A stretch of DNA of 64,000 nt from Wuchereria bancrofti (taxonomy: Eukaryota > Nematoda > Chromadorea > Rhabditida > Onchocercidae), in contig SSBO01000001.1 in assembly GCA_005281725.1 (NCBI GenBank), positions 9,483,334-9,547,333 on the forward strand. Reading direction: 5' to 3'. Within the stretch, counting starts at the first letter, position 1; each line of letters begins with the position of its first letter. Below, one piece after another: positions 26,576 to 38,224 of the stretch. Both the position numbers and the translations under genes were made by a program. The notes below the pieces were generated by a model. That model saw only the letters and a list, made by a program, of their open reading frames with translations, did not search any database and was not told the DNA's origin.

Positions 26576-26800
26576 AAAAAATAAAAAAAAAAGGTGGGAA
26601 AAACGATTCTTTAGTATTCCCATTGAAAATATTAGTTAACTTTTTTCTTTTTTTTTTTATTACTTAAAGAAAAAATTGAAAATGAAAAAAAAAGAAATTT
26701 TTTTTTTTGGTTAAAGAAAGCATTTAGGCGGTTTAGTGCACAACGTTATACCATTTTGTACTTTCCACAAATTTCATAAAATCTATACACACTAATAAAC
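15291..26800. other. AT desert, no gene recognised
   Basis: About 11.5 kb dominated by poly-A/poly-T runs and low-complexity AT sequence. The reading frames present are short, rich in Phe/Ile/Lys/Asn and without homology. Notable items are purine-rich stretches at about 23325-23390 and 24290-24600, a TACTGTAT-rich patch at 22150-22190, and a run of 30 A at 26544-26573. No RNA gene was recognised. Confidence 0.5.
26544..26573. repeat. Poly(A) run of 30
   Basis: Uninterrupted A30, followed by further A-rich sequence. It may mark an old retroposed end, but no element body or target-site duplication is visible. Confidence 0.8.
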
Positions 26801-26806
26801 TACGAT

Positions 26807-26867
26807 CACGTGAACGTATTAAAAGTGATCACGTGAAATTTGCTCATAAATAAATTATTTTCACGTG
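26807..26867. promoter_or_regulatory. Cluster of three CACGTG E-boxes
   Basis: CACGTG hexamers at 26807-26812, 26830-26835 and 26862-26867 each sit in TCACGTGA. TCACGTGA is the site preferred by MiT/TFE-type bHLH factors (HLH-30 in C. elegans). Three copies in 61 bases of otherwise low-complexity AT sequence suggest an enhancer. The target is unknown; the nearest start is trehalase, about 4.7 kb downstream. Confidence 0.45.
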
Positions 26868-26999
26868 AATGTATGTTATAGCTTATTGCAAATTTTCATG
26901 TAAAATTGTTTTTTTTTTTGTTCAGTATTTTAAAAATTGCATTCATTTTATTGGAGTACTTTTTCATTATAAATTATGGTAAAGGAATTTGTTTACTTA

Positions 27000-27109
27000 T
27001 TTATTTAATTATTATTATTATTGCCATTATTATCATTATTATTATTATGATTATTGTTATCATTATTTTATTTTTATTATTAATCATTGCTATTATTTAT
27101 TAATTACAG
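27000..27109. repeat. Imperfect (ATT)n microsatellite
   Basis: Long run of att/atc/atg triplets on the plus strand. A plus-strand reading frame through it (Ile-rich) is an artefact of the repeat. Confidence 0.85.
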
Positions 27110-30100
27110 TTATGAAACATTTTTATTGTCATGCGAATGAATTCCTATCTTTTTTTTAAGTATACTCAATTCAATCTTCTTTTCCTTGTTCACTCTGTTT
27201 TTCTTTTCTAATTTCAGCTTTCATTTTTTTGCTTTTCTATTTATCATTTTGAAGCGTTTAATAATGAACAAAAATTCTCAAGTTAACTCCTAAATTTTAT
27301 TATGATTATATTTTGCTGCTAAAATGCTAAAATTTATGATATTAAAATTTTTATGTGCTAAAATTTATACGATATTAAAATTTGATATTCAAAACTTTCA
27401 AAGAAATTTATCATCTTTAAAAATTTATTATTTTCAATGCAGAAATTTCAAATTAGAATTCATTGTTATCATATTTTTTACATCACTGTTGCCGTTTTTT
27501 TTTTTTTTTTTGGACTTTAATACTTTCAATATTTTCCTCATTTTAATTATCGAAAATAAATTATTTGCATAATTTTCAAATTGAAGTGATTGATTATTAA
27601 AATTGTAAAATTCCATCTGTGTAAAGGTTGAATCGTTTTAAAAAGAATATCTGTTATCAATTTTCAATATATAATATTTGTATCTTTTCATAGAATTGTG
27701 TGTGTGTGTACATTGACAGGTGATAAGCGAAAGTAGAAAGGTGGTGATAAGTTGATAATTTCGCAAGTGAAACTGATAAGTGAAACAGGAAAGATGGTGA
27801 ACTGATGGCTTGCCAATATCATATTTCATCATTCATCCTAAACAATTATCAAAAATTATTATACGTATACATATGATGAAAGAAAGAGAAATTTCGGCGA
27901 AAAATTTTCAACCTATTTATTAAAATTAATTAAAATAATTTATGCGAAGAAAAAAGTTTGGCACGTCAAATTAAATGCATTTTAATTTAATTTCCATTGT
28001 TGATTAAAACTTATAGGAAAAGTGAAGTACAACGCAACGTGTAATAATGAGTTTGTTGTTCTTCTTTTCGAGAAAAAGAAAGTAAACAAACTAAATGTTT
28101 GCTTCAATTTGATGTTTGATGATGTAAAGAAAATGAAAACAATCATTTTGAAGGATATATGAAAGTTGCAAAAAGTTTGAATAATAGAATTTTAATTAGC
28201 TAATACTTTCCATATTTGTCAATCAAAAAAAAAAAAAAAAGGAAAACAAAAATGATTTAATAAGACAAATTAAAAAATATAAGTATGCAAGTAAAAATGA
28301 ATATATGAGATTTATTTTAGTATTAATTAATTGAAAAATATTAATTTCTATAACATTATTAGTCCCTAACAACAATTGATCGTTGTTATGGAAATAGTTT
28401 CATTTGAAAGAGAAATTCAAAATACTTTTTCCCTTTCAATTTTTTACTTTTACACCTCTTCAAAAGTATTTTGAAAATCATCCAGATGGAAATATAAAAG
28501 GAAGATTTTTCATGAATTTCTACTTGATGAATCAAATAATCTGTGCTAATTAGCTTTAAATTAAAACTTATTTTACCATTCATTATCATTATATCGAATT
28601 AATCGATATCAAATTAACAAGACTCAATTTTAATCAAATCATAAATATATTTAAATATGAATTTATAAATGGAAATACTAATCAATCTATTTGCTTACCA
28701 AACATCTGTGTTAATTTATAAAGAAAATTTCTGTATCCCATTTACAAATTTTTGGAAGATTGTTTTTTTTTTAATTATATTATATTATTATTCTGTTTGA
28801 AGCTATTTAATTCATTTTGATCACTTTGACAATATGGTTTTGTTTTTTTCTCTCAATTTATACTATCGATATCACATATTATTTTTTTCTTTTATTTTAA
28901 CTAGTTTACATAGTGTTCGCAATTTTTTGAAATATATTTCGTCTTCAAATCATTCCGAGAAAAAAAAAAAAGATTTCTATGTGAATGTGAAATAAATTCT
29001 TCGTTAAATGTTGAAATTTCATAAAGAAATATGTTTGTTCTCTGCTAATGTTCAATTATAACAGATAATTAATGTGTAATTGAAACAATCTTTGATGCAT
29101 TATTATAGAATGTAATATGTTAACATTTATTAGAGAGGGAGAGAGAGAGAGAAAGAGAAAAAAAGGAAGAAATTAGGTCACATCCACATATGGCTAATAT
29201 TTGACCTCTAGAATTTATCTAAACGAAAATGATTTTCTTTTTTTTTTTCATCAAAATTGCCTTATTTCAAATATGCCAGCCAGTAAGGTTTAATGCAAAT
29301 ATCTTCTTACTTCGCTTCAATTTTTAATTTTGTTTCTTATTTTTACTAAAAAAAAAAAAAAAAAAAAAAAGCAAGTAGCATCTATCCTCAGTGGACCAAT
29401 GTAAAATTGTTTGATTTAATTCGATTTATTTTGATTGACTATTTTCTTCGTCCTCCTCAATTTTCCTTCCTTTGAGATATTTTCATTTCAATTTCTGAAT
29501 CATTGTCTCTTCCTTCTTCAGATGATTTTTCTTTGCTAGAAGGAAATGATGTAATTTGATTTCGTTATCACCACCATCATAAATTCAATCGAAAGTTGAA
29601 ATGTTACTATCCGAATTTTTCATCACATCACTCAATCACTTCAATTATTACAACACTTTGCCAATCTGTCATTGTCATCTAAACCAAAGTAATCTAATAA
29701 GATGAATCATTATTATCATCATCATCATCATTATCATTAAAATCATCGCTCAAATTAGATACCATAATCACAAAAATAATTGTTATCAGTATCATTTCCA
29801 CTGATATATCGCAAAAGAATATATATTATAAGGTTTATTCATATTAGACCTTCTCAAGCAAAATATTATTAATAAATTGACCAGTACGATTTACTACTAA
29901 GAAAAAAAAAAGGGAAAAAACAACAAACAACAATAAATAAGAATTTGAAATGAAATTCTAACTAAATAGGATTGCTAAAACAAAGACGAAAAACAAAGAA
30001 AAAAAGAAAAGAGTGAAAGAACAAAACAAGCAGATAAATAAATCAAAGAAAGTTTAATTAAATTTAAAATTTCTTAGATCAAATTTTTTTCATTTGTCAG

Positions 30101-30399
30101 ATAATTGTTGTTATTGCTATTGTTATTGATCGCAGTATATAAATTTGAAAAGTTAGTAAAACTGTGAACTTTCAGTTATCACAATGATTTATTTGTCTTT
30201 GCAAATGAAATGAAGTTCAAGTTACGTAATGATTTATGGCAGATAAAAAAATAGCAACAATGCTAAAACAATGTATATTTAAGTTCAAAGGTTACGATCA
30301 TATCAATAAAAAGTTTATATTTAATTTGTATTAAAATCTGTAAAGTAATCATTTGAAAATTCACATATTAGCAAACGTTGAGAGTATATTACTATTGTA
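27110..30399. other. AT-rich intergenic, simple repeats only
   Basis: No gene was recognised. It contains a (GA)n tract at about 29133-29160, a poly(A) run at about 29347-29370, and cat/atc triplets at about 29711-29742. The remainder is low complexity. Confidence 0.5.
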
Positions 30400-30830
30400 T
30401 TAGAAGAGAGATGAGAAAGAGGAAAAGAAAAAAGAAAACGAGAAAAAATGCAAATATTTAAAGGTTGAAAAGAAATAGAAACAAGCTACAAATACAAGGA
30501 AAAAAAAAGAAAGAAAGAAAAGCGATAAAAAAAAAACAATGGAAAAATAAATTACTCAAAGATTCAAAAGAAAAGAAAGAAAAGAGAGTAATGCAGAGAG
30601 AAGGTAAGAAAACTGAGTAAAAAAAAAAGTTAGCAAACTAAAAAATTGAAGGACAAAAGAATGAAAAAAGTTAGAAAAAGGAGTACAAAACAGGAAGATA
30701 AAGGAGCAAAGAAAAAAGAAAGGAACAGAAAGATTGATTCATTAAAGATTGAAAAGAATAAAGAAAAAGAGGAATGTATGAAAAATAAAAAGTTAAAAAA
30801 TAGGAAAAAGAATGAAGCTTTCAAAAGATA
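30400..30830. repeat. Purine-rich strand-asymmetric tract upstream of trehalase
   Basis: The plus strand is almost all A and G for several hundred bases, with GAAA/AGAA-type runs. It ends about 130 bases before the CCAAT-like box of the trehalase promoter. The Lys/Arg-rich plus frame (30646-30882) and the Phe-rich minus frame across it are composition artefacts. Such tracts can form triplex DNA or exclude nucleosomes. Confidence 0.6.
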
Positions 30831-30959
30831 TGATGAGTGTGTGTGCATACATACACATGCGTACATACATAGAAATTTATGAAATATGAATTATTTCAAT
30901 TTCACAAATTTCAATCATTAAAGAAGAAGGCGTGGCAATAGTAGTAGTAGCAGCATTAA

Positions 30960-31060
30960 TGTCATTGGTTGAAACCGATGGAACGATAAGGCGGAGTCAC
31001 AAAGTCTTGTCTTGGAAATCGATATAAAAACGAGACAAACCATTAGGTTAGCTCATCATT
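30960..31060 (+). promoter_or_regulatory. Probable trehalase core promoter
   Basis: There is an ATTGG (inverted CCAAT) at 30964-30968, a GATAAG at 30985-30990 and a TATAAAAA at 31023-31030. Transcription would start near 31053-31060. The region is markedly less AT-rich than the desert before it. GATA sites are used by intestinal GATA factors in nematodes (known for C. elegans), so gut expression is a possible inference. Confidence 0.55.
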
Positions 31061-31563
31061 TCTTCGGCAAGCAGCAATCGCAGTTAGTGACCCGCAACAG
31101 TTGCAGCGGCAGCGGCAGCGGAAGCGGCAGCACTTCACAAAGGCCTTTAGGGCCTAATTATTATTGTTTTGTTTGGGCTTAAAGGGACAAAAGAGGAGAA
31201 CAAAAGGGAAAAGGTTGTGTGGTAAACGGAGTGAATTCATTCTGTCCACTTAAACTAATCATAATTTTGTTCGATTTGATTTTCTTCAAATCCATTTCGT
31301 ACAACAACAAAATTTTTTCTCGTCCAATTTCATTCATTCATTTTTCCCCTTCGGGTAAAATAATTCCCGGTTCAATCTAACACAAAGAAGAAGAAGAAGA
31401 AGAAAGAAAGAAACGATTTACAATTATTCCGTTCACAAATCCGGGCAATATATTTCATCAACGTATCGGGTGTTGTTACATCATCCGTAAAGCTATTTCA
31501 ATTCCCGAAGAAAGACTATCATCATCATCATCGTCATCATCATTTGTCCCAACTGAATCAACT
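31060..31563 (+). other. Trehalase 5' leader without ATG
   Basis: About 500 bases between the presumed start site and the first ATG hold no ATG in any frame. The leader contains a (GGCAGC)n-like repeat at about 31107-31132, a small hairpin AGGCC/GGCCT at 31141-31155, a (GAA)n run at about 31386-31405 and an (ATC)n run just before the start. The frame of the coding region is open back to a TAA near 31352 but has no ATG before 31564. Confidence 0.5.
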
Positions 31564-34500
31564 ATGACTGTCATTGATACGACAGCGGTTAAGACAACAA
31601 ATATTTTACCAATAACAACGTCAATTTCAACAACAACCGCTAAAACATCAGCTGACACCGAAGCCCAAATTATCAATAATGATACCAGAGATATCCCGGT
31701 ATCTCGTAAATTCGGTGTTTCGGGACCGCCAACACCGATAAAAACAGGAACCATCAAAACGGAAATTATGAACGAGATCTATTGTGGTGGTTCACTTCTT
31801 GAAGCGGTCCAAAAAGCTAACATCTTTCATGATTGCAAACATTTTGTCGACATGCCACTCAAAATTGATGCTGGTTAGTCTTTTGTTTTCTTATTTTTTT
31901 TTTACTATTATTCTTTCATTCTTGGCTTTTCCTTTCGATACGGTATGGGATATATGGCATAGGGTAAATTGAAATCCGGTGCTCATACGGTTTCAGGAAA
32001 AGAAATTTGATTGATTGAATAAGAATTGCCATATATTTTTGAATAATAATTTTTATATATGCGAATTGCATAAGAAATATAATTATTTGAAATGAAAAGT
32101 CATTTGTAATATTGAAAAAGTTTATGAAACTTTGTATTTTTTTAACCTATTTTTTAAATTATTTTGGACATAGTTTTGAATTTTAATTTCCATTTTATCG
32201 ATACTGAAAAAGAAAAGAGAAGAAATTGATTGTATTCAAGAATAATTAATTACTAAAATACTTTATTAATTGATTGGTGGTATTTCATTAGGATTACATT
32301 AGTGTATCCTTTTCTTTTTTTTTTCTTTTATTAGTATGCAAATTTTTATTCGAAGAGAAAAAGAGAAGAATAAATAGTGAATAGAAGGATTAGTATAAAG
32401 CATCTTGTCGAAAGCATAAATAAGCATATGTAGTGTAATACCTCAGAGATCTTATTTAGCATCTGTCACACATTCATCTCATCGCAGAATCGATTCATTT
32501 GCATAGCGCACGCGCATTTGCATGCGATATTTACGTATCGTAGTGATTTGTTAAAGGGAAAGGGTATAGAATGATATATGCTAGCATAAATAGTTGAGAA
32601 TTCAAAATTCGTTTTTATTATTTCCTTATACATATGCACATATTTCTTTATGTAATTAATTCTTCTGCTCTTTTATTCTATTTTCTTTTTTTTTTTTCAG
32701 GGATAACCCGTCATACTATATAATTGTGATACTTTTTTGATAATTTATGTCAAGATTTTGTAATATTTTAGTCATTTCTAACTTTGCTATTTATCGAAAT
32801 TTGCAGAATCGACATTGCACGATTGGCACGAATTAATTGAATCCGGTCAAATTGATGATAATTCGTTGCGACACTTTGTTGAAAGTCATTTTGATGAGCC
32901 AGGTGGCGAATTAGACACATGTGAACCAAGTGATTTCGACCCAGAATATAACAAATTTGAATCCATCAATTCACCATCATATCGGCAATGGGCTAAGGAA
33001 CTTCATCGAAAATGGCCTACACTATGCCGTAAGGTAAGCATCCATTTTGTCACCTTTCTTCAGTTTCATATCCAGGTAAGTGACATACGAAGTTTCCGAG
33101 AACGAAGGAGATGTGAAAGTTAGATTATCAGTTGCTACGCTTCGAAATCTGACTTTTACACTTAACATTTGCGTTGCTTGGAAACTTCCGATGAAGTTCC
33201 ATGATATCACAACAAAATTTAACATCTTATATTGATGCTTTGGGTTTTCTTCCCTCGAAAGCTTGCAGTCAACTGCTTCAGTCCATAGTTTAAAGGATAA
33301 AATTAGTTGTGGGTGGTTCCTAACGTTTCCTAATTTCTTTCTAATACAATCCAAATCCTCCCTGTAAAATGGATAATTTTTTCGCCAAATTTGGAAAAAA
33401 TTCTTTCTGATATCAAGACGTAATTTTTCTCCAACTTATCACCGGACGTCGTTAACATTAATTACTTGTTACAGAGAAAGAAAAAGAATACAACCATTAA
33501 AATATACGTTTTGGGTGGAATATAATAAAACCAATGCCTCTTTTCCGACTTACTAATTGAGGGGTTCAAGGATACAAGAAATTTTTTTTTTTTTTTGTCA
33601 AAAAAGAGTTGGAGTTGAATGAACTTTAAAAAATGTGTTCGGCATGGAAAGGTATGCATACCAAAAAAGCCAAAAACTGATCTTCATTTTGTTTCACTAG
33701 ATTTCTTTTTTACAAAATAAAAGACGATTGGAATTTAATTTACTTTAACTTGGACTCGAATAATTTTAAAGTACTATGGACTAAACAAATGCCATTTCAC
33801 CTTGCTTTATTAGAAGTTTGGTGAAGTATTAGTGGTATAAGTAGATCAATTTTATCTAGTAATTGTATATAACTAGGCTTGAAGAATAAGTTCGAGTAAG
33901 TCGGAGAGGGGTATCATACAGTTTAGAACTTTCTCCTTCCCTTAGTTCTTAGTTCTATAGATTTGATCAACGGAAATTCTTGTAGAAAGTTCTGGCCTCT
34001 TCTACCACATTTTGGGTCTTTCACTTCGGGGTTGAATTTTTCCCGTGATTATGCCTTCTATTATCCCTTCCAATAACTGTTATCCCTTCTCACATCCGGA
34101 ATATCTAAGTTCCTTCTCCAGGTAATGCTGCTTGATTTTCATGTTTTGAATTCACCCAAAGTAAGCGTGATACTTTTCCGAGCTTCAAACAATGCGGATT
34201 AGTCATTAATGTTTTGGTTTTTATTAATTTCAAAATTTCATTCAAACGATTTCTGCTTCTGTGCATTAGTATCAGCAAGAAGTCTGTTCTGATACTGCTA
34301 AAGTTTCAATTTACCGCATCTGCTAAACTTTTCACTTATTTGTCCTTTGAAAATTGGTATTTTTTCCCGCTTCCCAACAAGGCAAACCTTTGCGGTAATT
34401 CTGTGGAAGGAAATTCTTCCACAGAATGGGGAAAAACTTAGGAATTTTTGATAGTTCGGAAAAGCATCACCGAATCGTTTGTAGATGTAACTTTTTCACG

Positions 34501-37500
34501 AAGTAAATAAGAACTTTTTTTAAAAATTATGATAAATCGTAAAAAGAGAAAAAAAAAAGAGTTATAGCGAAAATCTTCTTGAAAGTGTTTCATCTAGAAA
34601 CGAATTAGGATTTATTTTTTTTTTATTTTACAAGTAGGAAACCCGTATACCGTACAAGGTTTACAATTGAAATTTGATTCTCCCTGGACTCCTTGAAATA
34701 TTTTAGGAATTCCTGCTGCCATCATCATCATCTACATCATTCAGAAGCCCGATGTGTGTATACCGGAAACGTTTTGAATCGCTCTTCTAAATGGTACCAA
34801 CGACAACATCAACAGTAGACTACATATATGTATATATATACAAACAATTACTGTTTGCGTAATCAACAGGAGATCATCATCACATTCCGGAGTTTTCCGG
34901 AATTTCACATCGTCAGCAGTGAGCAATGGAATGGATTGATGTGTCGTCATTGTCGTCCAATGAAGACCAAAAGGATCTTAGGGATCATATAGGCAGCTAG
35001 AAACTAGGCATTTGTAGTTTATTAGGGAATGCATCAAGGTTTCAATCTGAATTCTAGGCTTCTCGCTAAACAGGTATTGCTCAAGGTTTGATTTTTTTTT
35101 TACATCAATTTATGAAACCTTGATGCTAGATAATAGGGACGTAATTAGGTTTTTTCTTTTTTATATTTTTGTTTCTCTTAATTATGAAGCAGTTTCAATA
35201 ATGCTAAAATTCTTTGACTTCTCTAATACCACTACTAGTTCACAATTTAATCTCAAGCTTATTACTTTTATTCCTCAGTTTTATGTGCAACTGCCTGACT
35301 GAGCTTAACAATTATAACTTGAGATTGTATTTTGACTAAAGGATGCATATATTGCAAACGGAGGACTGTAATTGCAGTGCTGAAATTTCGTGCCAAAAAA
35401 TTTCCATAAAAATATTTCATCAAAAAGACTGCACTTGTTGATGTTGCCATGAGAAAGTAAGTGGAAGTAATTTTAGGTAACTGCTTGATTGTTATTTTTC
35501 TTTCAGTTTTCCAATTTGTTTTCCTGATTTATTTATAATTTCAGGTGTCCGATCGTGTTATTGCGGATCCGGAAAAATTCTCATTAATTCCGCTACCAAA
35601 ACCATTCGTGGTGCCCGGTGGACGTTTCCGGGAAATGTACTACTGGGATAGTTTCTTTACCATCAAAGGTCTTTTAGCTTCGGGCATGCACGACACCGTG
35701 CGTGGAATGATCGAAAATATGGGAAGTCTCATTGAAAGGTAATTTTGTTCTGAGACACTTAAGACTTAGGAGATTTTCTTTAACAAACTCGATTTCGAAA
35801 CCAAAACTTTAAATTCAGAATATTTGCTTGCTTATATGGCTTAAACATTTGTGAGTTTAAATTTGAATATAGTCTTAAATTTCCAGATTTGGTTACGTGC
35901 CCAATGGAAATCGCGTATATTATCTCAATCGATCTCAACCTCCGTTGCTTACTTGGTGTCTATCTGCATATTACGAAGCAACGGGCGATAAAAAATTCGT
36001 CTTCACTGGTGCTCGCTGGTTCGAGAGAGAATTTGAATTCTTTCAAAAACATAAGTAAGTGTTGAATTCGAGATGGTAAACATTTCGCTTAGCTTGCCTA
36101 AACTAATTTGGATTTTGGAATGGAATTTGACTGTGATTAATGTTAAATATTGCTTCTCAAAATTTCAGATCAATTCAGCTGCCCGGTGTAACATCATTGC
36201 TGTATCGCTATCATGTTGTAGCCGTTGGTCCACGTCCGGAAAGCTACCGTGAAGACGTTGAAAGTGCTCATCATATTGATGATGTCCTAGAGAAACAGCG
36301 TTTATGGGGTGATATAGCGGCTGCAGCTGAAAGTGGACGAGATTTCAGCTCGCGTTGGTTTTCTCAAGATGGGCCTGTAGCTGGTAAAATGGGCTCCACA
36401 CGGTACTTTCAATTTATTTTATTAAATTTAATTTACTGTTTTGTTTAGAAATCGTATGGTTTTTTTGTTTTAATTGGATAAGGATGAATGCATTAATCAA
36501 TTCACTCTTATTAGTTTAAAGCAAAGTTACTACAAGATTTGTAAATAAGTCTGCTGAATAATTTGATAGGCAGAATGGGTTGGTTAACTTTATTAAATTT
36601 ATATGAGATATGTTTTTTTTTGGGATGCATTTTCAGGACTAGTTCGATCTTACCAGTCGATTTGAATGCAATCATTTGCGGAAATCTTCGTTTAATGGCC
36701 AATTTGTATGAAGTAATCAATGATATATCAAATGCTGAGCAATGTCGAGAACAGTTTAAAAGCATGAAGCAAGCAATTCATCAGGTATTCTGGAATGAAG
36801 AATACGGTTGCTGGTTCGATTATGACATCATTCATGGTTGTCATGTTAATCTTTATATGGATACCAACTTCTTTCCTTTGTTCAGTGGATGTACGCATGA
36901 TGGTAAGATCGTTTCATGCATTTAATTTGTTGAGAAAAACTTAATGTCAACTGAGAATACTTGGCACTGGAGTAGGGTGCGCTGAAAATTTACTTGCAAA
37001 AATTGATGTGAAAATAGATGTTCTTTTAATCGGTGTTGCTTAATTTTTTGTGGAGTTTTTGCAGTTATAAGAATATAAACTGAAATACAAAGAATATTAA
37101 AAAAAATAACTAAAATAAAAATACGATGTGATATATAACTTTCAAATCTAATCAGTAATTCAAAATTTGAAATTTATAGTCTTTTTTTTACGAATACCGC
37201 AGTCTGATCTAACTTGTAGAAATTGAAAAGTTTATGAGTAACAGAAAATAAATGTGCTAAGAATTTTGTGAAAATCTTATTTCGTTTTCAGATTTCGATG
37301 CGCAGAAGATAGTAACATACATGACGAACATGGGTGTTTTGGCATTCCCGGGTGGTTTACCAAGTTCGCTTATAGCATCCGGACAGCAATGGGATTTCCC
37401 GAACGCTTGGGCACCAACAACTTGGGTTGTTATTCAGGGTTTGCGTTCTACTGGTCAGCATGAACTTGCTCGTCAAATTGCCGAAAAGTGGATCAAGCGA

Positions 37501-37859
37501 AATTACAGCATGTGGCTTGTTTCTGGTGGACGAATGTTTGAAAAAGTTAGCATTTTTAAAATTTGTGCATGGGAAAATCATAAATATATATAAATTAAGC
37601 TTTTTGACTCTATGAGAATATGTTGAATTTTCAGTACAATGTTGCTTCGCAAAATTATAATACAGCTGGAGTTGGTGGCGAATATGAAGTGCAAGAAGGA
37701 TTTGGATGGACCAACGGTGTTGTCTTAGATTTGCTTCTTACATATGGGTCTGATTTGACCTTTAAGTCGGATGATGACAAGCCTATGACACCGGGAGAAG
37801 AATGTGTTTGTTGCCAGGAACATCAGCAAATTTCTGATGGTACCACAGTCACTAACTAA
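31564..37859 (+). CDS. tre: Alpha,alpha-trehalase (GH37), complete, 8 exons
   Basis: Hydrolyses trehalose to two glucose molecules. Exons: 31564-31873, 32807-33033, 35545-35738, 35887-36054, 36169-36402, 36637-36902, 37292-37545, 37635-37859. All phases join, giving 625 residues. Residues 1 to about 70 are Thr/Ser-rich and not conserved. The GH37 domain begins near [17 protein letters not shown]. Trehalase signature 1 is [15 protein letters not shown] (residues 203-217) and signature 2 is [10 protein letters not shown] (499-508). The presumed catalytic acid is Asp358 in [10 protein letters not shown], and the base is Glu567 in [15 protein letters not shown]. No signal peptide, transmembrane segment or GPI-type tail is visible, so an intracellular enzyme is likely. 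Residue 357 is Arg where family members usually have Trp. Intron 1 is 933 bases and intron 2 is 2.5 kb; the others are short. The start is the first ATG after a long ATG-free leader. Confidence 0.97.
32497..32523 (+). promoter_or_regulatory. Paired POU octamers in trehalase intron 1
   Basis: ATTTGCAT occurs at 32497-32504 and 32516-32523, separated by a GC-rich alternating purine-pyrimidine spacer (agcgcacgcgc). The octamer is the classical POU-homeodomain site. Two direct copies in an intron near the promoter suggest an intronic control element, but this is inference only. Confidence 0.4.
33034..35544 (+). other. Long trehalase intron 2, mostly unexplained complex sequence
   Basis: This 2.5-kb intron is less AT-rich and of higher complexity than the intergenic DNA around the gene, although it shows no exon that fits trehalase. 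It contains a perfect 12-base inverted repeat with a 6-base loop at 34398-34427. Several short frames exist, the longest on the minus strand at 33022-33354, none with recognised homology. An old inserted element is a reasonable but unproven explanation. Confidence 0.45.
34398..34427. repeat. Perfect 12-bp inverted repeat (hairpin)
   Basis: ATTCTGTGGAAG at 34398-34409 and its exact complement CTTCCACAGAAT at 34416-34427 are separated by GAAATT. The stem does not extend outward, so it is too short for a typical miRNA precursor. Confidence 0.9.
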
Positions 37860-38193
37860 CACCATACTAGTACCTTCACCAGCTGATTCTGGTCTCCAGT
37901 AAATCAATAATGTGAAATAGATGTCAAAAAAAAAAAAAAAAACCACCACGTCTTGTGTTGCATCATTTTGATATTATATCTCAAAATGTCAAATTTTCAA
38001 ACAATTTCAAGTGCACATCGTTTGGATTATTTAAGTCTCAAAATATGTAAAATTTTAAGAAATTTATTGCTGAATAGTTAATTGATAGTAATGGAATCGA
38101 ATTTTTTCAGTACAACGCAAGTTATATGAGAAGTGAATGCCGGTAATTAAATCATAATAGATTGTTGTCGTAGAAAAACGTTAAATAGTTTTC

Positions 38194-38224
<31 letters not shown>

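Noticed and set aside
30630..30882. Lys/Arg-rich plus frame and Phe-rich minus frame
   Set aside because: Both are products of the purine-rich strand bias.
31476..31757. 93-codon minus-strand frame with an Asp run
   Set aside because: Antisense to trehalase exon 1; the Asp run is the complement of the ATC triplet repeat.
31564..37859. Horizontal transfer of trehalase
   Set aside because: The gene has seven introns with local splice signals and nematode/animal-type sequence, so normal inheritance is the simpler view.
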